Source: Pseudocercospora fijiensis CIRAD86
Lineage: Eukaryota > Ascomycota > Dothideomycetes > Mycosphaerellales > Mycosphaerellaceae
Assembly (NCBI RefSeq): GCF_000340215.1
Contig: NW_006921538.1
Span: forward strand, 3,722,936 to 3,786,935
Direction: 5' to 3'
DNA length: 64,000 nucleotides
Made by a program: the position numbers and the translations under genes. Below, piece by piece: positions 55,756 to 64,000 of this stretch. The first letter of the stretch is position 1; each line of letters opens with the position of its first letter. The notes below the pieces were generated by a model. The model saw only the letters and a list, made by a program, of their open reading frames with translations, had not been told where the DNA came from and ran no database searches.

Positions 55756-57490
55756 ATGTCGTCCTCAAAAGCAGATGTGTATCGCACTGAGGTCGTACAC
55801 GAAGAACTCCAAGCGCTCCTTTCCAGCGTTTGTGAAAGCAAGATGGCATCGTCGCCGCCGCTGGAGAAGGGCTTCAACAGTGACAGCCGACCAGCAGATA
55901 GCGAGCTTGAATCTGATGGAGTCCGCAATGCCAGCACGGATGGGAATGAGAAGCCAAGAGTGCCGTGGTGGGCGTACATTTGGGATTATGAGCCCGGCCG
56001 GTCGAAGGAGGAGACAGCATTCGTCCAACGCCTCGACATCAGCGTTCTGATCATCCTCTCCTTGGGATACTTCATCAAGAACCTGGACCAGACAAGTACT
56101 CCACGCAGCAACCCAATACTCTGACCACCGCTGACCGCTGCTCGCAGATATCGCGAACGCCTTCGTGTCCGGAATGAAAGAAGACTTGAGTTTGAATTCC
56201 AACCAAATCAACTTGGTCGACACAGCATGGACCGTTGGCTATGTGGTGGGACAGATTCCCTCGCAAATCATCCTGACCAAGGTCCGACCGAGTATTTGGA
56301 TTCCGAGCTGCGAGATGGTCTGGACAATCTTGACTTTCTGCCTCGCTGCTGCCAAGACATCGAATCATGTCATTGCCATCCGCTTCTTCGTGGGCCTGCT
56401 GGAGAGCATCTTCTACCCGGCAGCACACTTCATCCTCGGGAGCTGGTACAAGCCAAGTGAGCTGGCCAAACGAGCATGCCTATTCCACGCGTCCAGCGCG
56501 TTGGCATCCATGTTCAGTGGCTACCTGCAAGCTGGAGTATACAAAGGCTTGAATGGAGTCAATGGAATGGCAGGCTGGCAGTGGCTGTTCATCATGGATG
56601 GCGTCATCAGCGCACCAATCACCATCGCAGGACTCTTCTTGATCCCAGATCTGCCCGAGAACTCGCGGGCGTTCTACCTTCGTAAGGACCAGATAGCGTT
56701 GGCGCAGAAGCGAATGTACGATATCGGCCGAGCTCCGCGGACGAGGCTTGGTCGCTCGGCCTGGAAGCGCATCTTTGGTCGATGGCATGTGTATCTGTTG
56801 ATCGTGCTATACGTCATTTTCATCAACTCGGTAAGTATGGCGTGGAGTTGGTTCCGTTCTGGGTCCCCGCTGACCGAGGGAAGGGGCCATCTTCCAGCAT
56901 CAATCCAATGTCGCTGTGGCTGAAGGCAAGCGGGTATTCGGTGGAGCTGATTAACATCATCCCGACCTCACAGTACGCAGTGCAGGCCGTGACCACCGTC
57001 CTGTTCGCCATCTTCTCGGACCACTTCCGAAACAGGCCTGCCTTGATGTCTGTGTCGACATTCTTTGGCCTGTTCTGCGCGATGGTCCTCGCAGCATGGA
57101 CGGTGCCGCATGGACTGAAGTGGTTCGCATTCTTGATGTATCGAGCTTCGGTGGCGTATGGACCGATGAGCATGTCCTGGGCAAAGTAAGTGCGGCTGAT
57201 CGACTCTTTGGGCTCTGTTCCTGACGAGACGCAGCGAGATTTGCGGAGCAGACGCGGAAGAGCGGACGATCGTTCTCGGCTTGATGAACTCTTTCGGCTA
57301 CGCCTTCAATGCCTGGCTGCCGCTTTTGACATATCCACAGGTTGACTCTCCGAGGTTCGCGAAGGGTTTCATTTGGTCCAGTGCGGCCTTTGGGGCCCAA
57401 TTCGGTATCACTTGGCTCGTATGGTTCATGCAAAGACGTGATCTGCGGAGGAAGGTGGCCTTGACCGCGGAAGCTGCCATGGACAATTGA
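55756..57490 (+). CDS. MFS transporter, anion:cation symporter type (Dal5/Fen2-like)
   Basis: Four exons, 55756-56095, 56148-56830, 56884-57185 and 57235-57490, with introns of 52, 53 and 49 bp. The joined frame gives 526 residues. The acceptor at 56883 (GGGAAG) is chosen over a later AG because it restores GPSSSINPMSLWLKASGYSV, a conserved stretch of this family. Twelve hydrophobic segments are seen. Typical motifs are LSLGYFIKNLDQTNIANAFV in helix 1, VGYVVGQIPSQIILTK in helix 2, RFFVGLLESIFYPAAHFILG in helix 4 and LPENSRAFYL in the central loop. The N-terminus (about 80 residues) is cytosolic. Substrates in the family are allantoate, pantothenate, nicotinate or other carboxylates; not decidable here. 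Confidence 0.93.
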
Positions 57491-58382
57491 GGGAGCCGCA
57501 GACGGTCGGACTGGGGTTGGACACAAGAGTGCGTTGTGACGGTGTACGAGATTAAGAAAGAGTTGATGAAGCTCGGTGAAGGAGGAAAGGGAAAGACTGC
57601 CAAGACGCGGGTAGGTGCGGCAGCGCTAGCCATTTCTGGAATCACCCCAGTCGCACTCTGATCCTTCATCGTTTATCCCATCACCATGATTTTCATGCGG
57701 TCGTCGTACTCCCACTATGTCAAGCACATAACCACCACTCGGCAAGGCTTGGCGGCGGCATAGCTCACAGAAGGCGGGCGTTCCACTCAGAGAACGCATC
57801 ACTCATATTACACTCTGGCAGTCATATGCACATGAAGAATACCATGGTCTACAGAGCTTCGTCCGGCAGCACCCGAATGCATATATATACTTGTCGGTGG
57901 AAGGGCTGACATGACCACTGAGACGCTTCCAAGGCATTCATACCGCAGCTACCTGGCATCGCATAATCACTACGTCTGTCTATTCCGGTGACTGCTCCTC
58001 GGCATACTCGTCAACCACGCCTTTGCTTCTGATGCTTACGGGCAGTCAGGATATGGATAGGCCGCACATCGGTCCTTGGTGGGCTTTGCGGTCGCCGACA
58101 TGCTCTTGGCGATTTCGCTCAGACCGCTGATGACGTTGTGGGATGGCGATGCCGCCGTCTCATACTTCAAAGTAGCCGGCACAATATCGATGATCTATCA
58201 CGCGATTAGTAAAGGGGAGCCACGGCCCAGATCAGAAGGCCCTACCCAGCTTTGGCATTGATTCCTGCCAAACTTCTTGACCTTGCCACCGAACGTGCCT
58301 CCACTCGCGCAAGCTTGAAAGAATTGTGTCGTGCAATAGTTTTGCGGAACCCATTGTGGCGGGCTGCATTTGCCTGCTCACG
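57491..58382. other. Intergenic, no gene seen
   Basis: A plus-strand frame at 58076-58261 has hydrophobic pieces (LAISLRPLMTLWDGD) but no ATG and no partner exon; I do not call it. Confidence 0.35.
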
Positions 58383-58655
58383 TCAACAAAACACCAAGCA
58401 CGCCGGTCGGACGAGACGAGACGATTCACCTTCGATGCGGACGCTCAGGTTGTTGGGAAACTTTGGCGGCGCTGCGGCCTTCTCAGCGCCCTTTGTAGCG
58501 TATGTCGATGGTACGACGATGTCTGTTCGGCCGCAGAATTGTGTGATTGCATCGTACACTCGCGCATTCTTGCTCTTGCATTTTTCCGCGTTGGTGGCGG
58601 CCTGTGCAAAGACTGCTGCCAGTGCGAGCATGAACACCGCTAGCCGCAAACTCAT
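58383..58655 (-). CDS. Small secreted cysteine-containing protein
   Basis: From the ATG at 58655 the frame codes for 90 residues. The first 19 (MSLRLAVFMLALAAVFAQA) form a textbook signal peptide with an AQA cleavage site. The mature part of about 71 residues is basic with four cysteines: EKC and QFC near its start, PAC and VFC at its end, an arrangement allowing two disulfides. Size, signal and Cys content fit the class of small secreted proteins that includes fungal effector candidates, but no homologue is known to me. The frame is also open upstream of the ATG; the signal peptide decides the start. Confidence 0.5.
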   Translation of the reverse strand: MSLRLAVFMLALAAVFAQAATNAEKCKSKNARVYDAITQFCGRTDIVVPSTYATKGAEKAAAPPKFPNNLSVRIEGESSRLVRPACLVFC

Positions 58656-59298
58656 TCTCGCAGATACTAGGCTTCTTGACCTCGATGTGTATCCAGAACC
58701 ACACAACTTGCCAGAGACGACAATTTCGGTGGAGACAGGAACAAAGGCAGGCTTTTGACGTCCCAGATCGGCACGACTGGCATGTCTAGCTTTGTTCATC
58801 AGCCAAAGTGACCCGGGGACCACGAAGTTGCCACGACATGTCTTTCTCTGAACGCAGCCATCGCTGGCATGCAGACTGATATTGGTCAGCCACGACAGTG
58901 GGTCTTGGCATAGGCCGAGCAATGGCTTCCTCCTGCCGTCCTTGCCATTCCTGGGATATCTAGCCTATTACTCTTCGGCGTTGCGGTGCTATCCAGCCCC
59001 GTGTCTGCCGACAGTGGTCGCACAATCAATATTGCCAAAAGTATACCACCTGACACCTCGCGCGTCGTGAGCAAGAGCTTTCCTGCCTTGGCTTTTGAGG
59101 TCTCTTCATTCAAGTGCTGTGATGATTCAAGTTTGATCCACTGTAATAACTCACGTCGTTGCTGAGCAGCGTTCGTCGGCAAAAATATCTGATTGCACGA
59201 ATCCATCAGATTGAAGCCGTGCGCACTGGCCGGATCTGGACAACAACCTCTACTTCTGCGCTTTCACTTACCTTACTGATTCCCACCACTACAAGAAT
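58656..59298. other. Intergenic, no gene seen
   Basis: From about 59215 the frame of the next small gene is already open (LDNNLYFCAFTYLTDSHHY), without an ATG, which may mean an upstream exon. Confidence 0.35.
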
Positions 59299-59463
59299 AT
59301 GGAAGACGAGCACCTCGACCAGGAGGAGCAAGCGAAGAAAAAGAACAAGCCTTGGTGGAAACAAATTCCGCAGTACATCCGCAAAGGACTCCATTCCTAT
59401 CTGGCAGCATGCTTCCAATCATCTGGAAGCAACGGCGGGATCCCGCCTAGTGTTCCGGCGTGA
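59299..59463 (+). CDS. Very small hypothetical protein (54 residues)
   Basis: An ATG-initiated frame encoding an acidic start (MEDEHLDQEEQ), a basic AKKKNKPWWKQIPQYIRKG centre and a C-terminal LHSYLAACFQSS helix. It looks coding because the frame is open and similar in character about 80 bases upstream, so the real gene may have a further 5' exon. No family recognised. Confidence 0.3.
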   Translation: MEDEHLDQEEQAKKKNKPWWKQIPQYIRKGLHSYLAACFQSSGSNGGIPPSVPA

Positions 59464-59767
59464 ATCCCTTGGTCACGACCTCGAGAGACGTGATTGTTAT
59501 AACTCTTGCCTTCATAATCAACCACCGATCAGAGCCAGAACGCAGAAGCCAATGAACCACGATGCAAGCCAGCCGAATATATAGCAGGGAGAGAGGAGAG
59601 GATCCAAAAACTCCGACGTCCTGGTCTCCTTCTTCCCACCTTGCTTATTCTCCTTATACCTCCCCTTCGGCCTTCACGGAAGCACTCACCCTTGATAAAA
59701 GCTGAATCTAACAGCTCTGCATTCCGGAGGAGATTGAGTTTTAAATTGTGTGTTACTCTTGGGCAGT
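59464..59767. other. Intergenic, no gene seen
   Basis: Pyrimidine-rich stretch near 59620-59680; nothing else. Confidence 0.35.
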
Positions 59768-60775
59768 AACAAAGACAAAAGCCGCTTCCCCTCCAGCCTT
59801 TTTCGCTGCTCCTCCTAGTTGCGCTCCCGAGGGCTTAGCTGACGCTGTCTCTAGGAGATCATTATATCTGTCCTAGCCTTGAACGTTAATGGGATGCTCG
59901 TCCATGGCTTGCTTCATCGACGAATGTGGTAGCTTGTAACGCCCGAAATCTCTACTTTCCCACAAGTTCTGGTTGGACGCTCTATCTATGCATAGGAGGG
60001 AAGGCACACATGGATCATTGGGAAGTTGGGGAATTCATTGCGTATCTCAGAAAGTCACAAACTTACGCGCTTCCTCTCAAGCCTTCTCCGCTGCTGCTTC
60101 TAGTTGCGCTTTTGGAGGCTTAGCTGACGGTGTGTTCAGGAGACGGGGATAGAGAGATGGGCATAGAGTCTTTTCATTGTTCACCTTAAGTAGTGGGAAC
60201 AGCAGCTTCGTCTCGAGCCTTATTCGCTGCCTTCCTCCCTACGGTTACGCCTCCGCGGGCTCAGCTTTGGTGGTCCTTAAGAGATGAGAAGAAAGAGATG
60301 GTGATTGAGTCTTTCCATTGCGTATCTTAGGTAGTGGGAACAGCAGCTTCGTCTCGAGCCTTGTTCGTGCTTTCCTTCCTCTGGTTGTGCTTTGGGAGGC
60401 CTAGTTTTGGCGGTATTTAGGAGAAGGGGATAGAGAGGAGGCGATAGAGAGATGGGAGTGGAGTCTTTGCATTGCGTATCTTATCTAGTACAGGGTGCTG
60501 ACGAATGATCTGGTTGCTGACACCATGAAGCTGAAGGGCGTCGCGACCCTCCTGCTTGTTCTTGGGCAACTTGCGCATGTCCCAGAAGTACATCTGAAAC
60601 TCCTCCTGCATCAGGTCGATAAGCAGAGGAAGGTGGGCTTCGCGAGGATCTTGTAGCCAGCCGAAGACTCGAAGGAAGAGTAGCACAAGCAGCTTTCTCT
60701 CCAGCCTTGTTCCCTGCTTTCCTCCCGCTAGTTGCGCTTCTGAGGGCTCAGCTTTGGCGATGCTCAGGAGATGGT
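59768..60775 (-). repeat. Five degenerate tandem units of about 100-140 bp
   Basis: Related units begin near 59768, 60057, 60189, 60332 and 60683. Each contains, on the plus strand, a CAGC/CGCTTC run, CCTTxTTCGCTGC, a TAGTTGCGCTxxxGAGGCTxAGCT core and, in three of them, GGAGA..GGATAGAGA with a CATTGCGTATCTTA tail. On the minus strand several units read in frame like ASAKPSGAQLGGAAKKAGGE or AEPSEAQLAGGKQGTR, so they look like a repeated exon. Between units 4 and 5 (60417-60680) the minus strand adds an unbroken segment with LLIDLMQEEFQMYFWDM and LHGVSNQIIRQHPVLDKIR, which also looks coding. Confidence 0.6.
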
Positions 60776-61525
60776 ACAGTTGTCCCAACCCTGATACTCA
60801 ATGCGTATTTCACCCACTGCTTCATTGCCCAATTTGTCCGTAGACTCAGTCCCCTCGACTTCTCCTTCGGCCGCCCTAGCTTCTTCGACAGCGATGGCCT
60901 TGACCCCTGGAAGCTCCTGTTCTCCTTCTGTCCCTTCGACTTTTTCATCGGTGGTACTCTCCGCCTCGGTAGCTACAACCACTTCCAAGCGCCACTTAAC
61001 CCACTCCAGAATTCGAGCCTTGCGACTCTCCCTGATGTAAATCGACATTGCGCCATTGACGTGCGCCAGCCTGCCTTTGACGTCAAGTCTCTCCAGAGCG
61101 CCGAGAGCCTTGATGTTGTCCTTGAGCTGTTCTGCAATGTTGCCGAGCGAGATCGTGGATTTCCAGTCTTTCGAGACGACAGAGAGGCCCTTTTCGAGCA
61201 TGGCCTCGTTAGAGTCGAGATCGATGTCGATTTTTAGGGAGGCGTAGTTCCCGCCGTGATGGTCATCGCGTTGAAATACAGTGCCTCTGCTCTCCAACTT
61301 CTTTGCTGCGAGCTCCGCGATCTCTTTGCGCTTCGCCGCCTCGATGAATCGCAAGATGGCGTGGGTTGCGTTCTTCTTGACGATTTGCAGAAGCTCTGCT
61401 TTGGTGAGCTTTCGCGATAGTATCTTGACGTCGATTCTCTTCAGATCTGGGATGCTGAGCTGGTTGACGACGAGCTCGGCTTGCTCGTCGACGACGCGAT
61501 CGATGAAGGAGAAGAAAGCGTTCAT
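60764..61525 (-). CDS. Hypothetical helical protein with acidic C-terminus
   Basis: Intronless frame of 253 residues with a clear ATG. The N-terminal 85 residues are helical and Lys-rich (LSRKLTKAELLQIVKKNATH, AAKRKEIAELAAKKLESRG). A globular middle follows (GNYASLKIDIDLDSNEAML, SKDWKSTISLGNIAEQLKD, VNGAMSIYIRES), then an acidic Glu/Thr-rich tail. No known domain. The stop overlaps the end of the degenerate repeat array, and the neighbouring frame runs on through repeat unit 5 on the same strand. The original gene may have been longer and have lost its frame near 60780. Confidence 0.55.
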   Translation of the reverse strand: MNAFFSFIDRVVDEQAELVVNQLSIPDLKRIDVKILSRKLTKAELLQIVKKNATHAILRFIEAAKRKEIAELAAKKLESRGTVFQRDDHHGGNYASLKIDIDLDSNEAMLEKGLSVVSKDWKSTISLGNIAEQLKDNIKALGALERLDVKGRLAHVNGAMSIYIRESRKARILEWVKWRLEVVVATEAESTTDEKVEGTEGEQELPGVKAIAVEEARAAEGEVEGTESTDKLGNEAVGEIRIEYQGWDNCTIS

Positions 61526-62191
61526 GGTGGCGACTGGTATGTTGTTTATGGTGATGGTGATGAGACGGTGCTAGCAATTTTGATGCGCTGCTATTGTTGA
61601 TTCGAATCGTAGCCGAAATGTGTAGTACTGGATGGTACCGATGGTATATCGTGATGGATGCTGATCGTGAAGGCAACTTGTGTGGCTTCAGTGGGGTGTA
61701 GAAGAAAGAGTCGAAGAGGTCGGAGAAAATCTTATATATAGGAAATGCCAGGTGAGCTTTTGCATTCGCATGTGAATGCATTGTCATTTCGGGCACGCTT
61801 GTGAACGAATTCACCTCATTCACTTCACTCCACGCTTCACGTGTTCAGTGCTGTGAGGCGCGCACGTGAATACGAAAATGCTGAGTCACATGCAAGCTTC
61901 AGAATATACCAATACCAGTGAGAGAGCACAGGTCTATTGCTCGGGCCGGGCTGGAGCTTATCAATTGATTCCCAAGGCCAGCATCGTAGGCACAGAGACA
62001 AGTAGGTCTTTGTCTGAAACAGAGATGTTTGCGACGGGTGTTTTTACGGTAATGTTTGACACTCAAGTTGCCCTACGCATAGTTCTATGACAGAGACAAA
62101 AACTGCGCCCTCTGGTTTTGACTTGGGAGGCAAACATTGTAACCATGTATGTTTGATCTGAATTTGAACCTCGTTCTGTATTCCATCCACC
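61526..62191. other. Intergenic, no gene seen
   Basis: Upstream region of the 60764-61525 gene and 3' flank of the sulfotransferase-like gene. Confidence 0.4.
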
Positions 62192-63092
62192 TCAAAGCCA
62201 CCACCCAAACACCACATAAACAATAAAAGCCAAAAGAAACGTCAACACAACGAGAAAATTCCTAATCGCCGGCCAAAACTCCCGCATCCACAACTTGGCA
62301 TGCCGTCCCTTGAACTCCTCCCCACCGTTTCCACACGGCATGGGCACCCCGTCCGGCACAGGCTTCCCAAGAAACTCACAAAGCGGTTCCCAACCTTTGC
62401 TCACATGAAACTCCAACAACCTCTCCTTTGGGACTAAACCTCGAATCAAAGCATTATGCTCCTCGTAAGCGGCTTTCATGGAGGTTCTCGACCAGCTTGG
62501 CATTTTCTGGCACACGACGAGAAATGCGGACGTGTAGACTTGGACGAGGGTGGCGGGGTGGAACCAGGAGAGGAAGTAAGTCAGGTATCGAGCTGAAGGC
62601 GGTGGGGTTACGGATGTGATGCTTCGGTGCCAGGAGTGGAAGGATCGGGTGGAGAGAATGACTTTGGCGTTAGGGTAGGCCTAGCTGTGATATAAGCATG
62701 AGATGATCAATCACAAGCATCATGGTCATGGTAGATGAAAGTTGTCACCTTACCTCGATTAACTCCCTAGCAAACAATATACAAGGCATATCCGACACAA
62801 CTTGATAGTCGCCCAGTAGATCGTCCCAGTCTTCGGTATCGAACTTGCCGACTCCACGGAACTTTGCCATGCACGCCTTGTTCCACATCGCCCAGTCGCC
62901 GGATTGGCCGTGCTCGGTGTACCCATGGTAGACACCGTTGTAGCCCAGAGTCCTGAGGGCGTTGCAAAGCGACTCTGTACCTGTGCGCGAGAAGCCAAGG
63001 CAGAGCACTTCCATCGGCTTGATGCGCGTGCGTTGGGGGCGTGGAAACCATTTTTGGCCTATGAAGTACACGATGTTGTCGAGAAGCCCCAT
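62192..63092 (-). CDS. Sulfotransferase-family (P-loop NTPase-fold) protein with C-terminal membrane helix
   Basis: Two exons, 62754-63092 and 62192-62680, with a 73-bp intron give 275 residues. The acceptor chosen (GCTAG) keeps ELIE-AYPNAKVILSTR in frame, where YPNAKVILSTR is the conserved strand and PAPS-loop region of this fungal/animal sulfotransferase-like family. The N-terminus has the P-loop-like LCLGFSRTGTESLCNALRTL. Further on come YNGVYHGYTEHG, a DWDDLLGDYQVVSDMPCILF segment and LLEFHVSKGWEPLCEFLGKP, the usual end of the domain. A C-terminal hydrophobic helix (FLVVLTFLLAFIVYVVFGWW) anchors it in a membrane. Substrate unknown; several family members may not transfer sulfate. Confidence 0.85.
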
Positions 63093-63615
63093 GGTAGAAG
63101 TGCGGGTCTACGAAGATAGAGGAGCATTGAGTTGAGTGGAGGCAATGAACGTGTGCTCTGCGATCGGGGTGAATGGTAGTCTGCTTGATCCATCGCTGGT
63201 TGGACACCAGGTTGAAATATCGATACATGCTCTTCCGCTCCACCTTCGGGAGTAGTCTTTGAGTGCATAGCTGTTGCTTTGATGTCCGTGTTCCTCATCT
63301 GAAGAGGTTGATGGCGATTGGCCGCTGCGAGGTGGCATCTCTGTCGGCGAGGTCGAGCATTACATCAACGCTTCAGGTGGTGTTGCCGTTGAGATTGTCG
63401 GGGACTGAGGTGATGTCGTCGATGGCGGCAGATGATCCATTTCTCGCTTTGTTCGGATGATGGGCCGAACGCCAGCCGTTGGTGGCGTTGAGAGGCTTTG
63501 TTGCAATGTCTCAGGTCTGTAACAATGGTCAAAGAATAGCATCCCTACATTGTGAGCAACAGCATTGTAATTGGACGATGTCTGAGAGCTGTCTCAAACC
63601 TCGGTACTTTCTGTA
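63093..63615. other. Intergenic, no gene seen
   Basis: Promoter side of the sulfotransferase-like gene and 3' flank of the last MFS gene. Nothing recognised. Confidence 0.4.
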
Positions 63616-64000
63616 TTACTGCCTCGCACGAACATTGAGTCTTGTCCAGAAGAGGAAGCCTGCCGACGTGAGAGCGATAACTCCGCTGGCAATCACCAGA
63701 GCGTATGGCTCGGCCAGGGTATCTGCGATAGCACGCATGATCTGATGTCTTGTTCTGACGTCTAACCCTCCAAGATACTGCCTGGCGTCGCCTCCGAACA
63801 TGCTTGTTGCATGGTAAGATCGGTCGTTGGGAAGCATACTCTGTATCTCGGCTTGCGCATTGTTCAAAAACACCGCGAAACCAATGCTGAGTGCTATCGC
63901 TGGCGCCGCAATTCGAGCAAAGGCCATCAGCGCCATTGCAGAAGGCACGAAGACTGGACTGACGAGCTGTTGACAAGCAAGTAGGGGAGTGTCGACGAAT
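63616..64000 (-). CDS. C-terminal exon of an MFS (DHA2-like) transporter, cut by window end
   Basis: The last exon runs from a splice acceptor (CAACAG, minus strand, exon starting at 63966) to the stop at 63616; 63967-64000 would be intron. It codes for 116 residues: a helix with MALMAFARIAAPAIALSIGFAVFLN, a loop (SMFGGDARQYLGGL), HQIMRAIADTLAEPYALVIA and a last helix (ALTSAGFLFW) with a short basic end. The loop between the last two helices and the FGG..HQI pattern fit 14-helix fungal drug:proton antiporters. The rest lies outside the window. Confidence 0.6.
   Translation of the reverse strand, partial: FVDTPLLACQQLVSPVFVPSAMALMAFARIAAPAIALSIGFAVFLNNAQAEIQSMLPNDRSYHATSMFGGDARQYLGGLDVRTRHQIMRAIADTLAEPYALVIASGVIALTSAGFLFWTRLNVRARQ

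Overview
The window looks like nuclear DNA of a filamentous ascomycete, most likely a dothideomycete; that rank is my inference. Nearly all introns are 49-77 bp with GT..AG ends and fungal CTGAC-like branch sites. The protein families are fungal ones: an OPT transporter, a hybrid histidine kinase with a fungal N-terminus, a fungal-type transcription factor, PQ-loop and MARVEL-like membrane proteins, and MFS carriers. Long repeat blocks are rich in TA and poor in CA/TG but keep CG. That is the signature of repeat-induced point mutation (RIP) acting strictly on CpA.

Layout. 1-1390: RIP-degraded repeat cut by the window edge. 2158-3475: two tail-to-tail small genes. 3590-7512: RIP-degraded DNA ending in a Fot1/pogo-like element with long terminal inverted repeats and TA flanks. 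7784-8575: a decayed gene. 9342-16974: a gene block with an OPT transporter, a hybrid histidine kinase, a tRNA-Glu relic and a PEBP-like protein. 18016-24161: small hypothetical proteins, including three adjacent paralogues of an unrecognised family, a cytochrome P450 relic and an RD/RS-rich protein. 24255-27656: a RIP-degraded Mutator-like element with inverted repeats and a 9-bp target duplication. 28568-29617: a fatty-acid-hydroxylase-like enzyme. 31369-39650: three more RIP-degraded DNA transposons, namely two copies of one MULE-like family and a PIF/Harbinger element. 40322-47794: a transcription factor, a NADAR gene with two amber stops, a PQ-loop transporter, a MARVEL-like gene with a broken neighbouring copy, and an STP-rich protein. 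48446-54887: a gene cut by a RIP boundary, a local duplication, and two neighbouring genes sharing a new-looking cysteine motif. 55756-64000: an MFS carrier, a small secreted protein, degenerate tandem repeats, a hypothetical protein, a sulfotransferase-like protein and the end of another MFS carrier.

I see no single biosynthetic pathway. The window is a patchwork of ordinary fungal genes between RIP-silenced transposons. Several genes near the repeats carry CAG/CAA to TAG/TAA nonsense changes of the type RIP makes. The most unusual items are the three-paralogue cluster (20449-22439), the paired cysteine-motif genes (53039-54887) and the doubly amber-interrupted NADAR gene (42359-43024). Exon structures were read by eye from splice sites and frame continuity; there is no transcript evidence.
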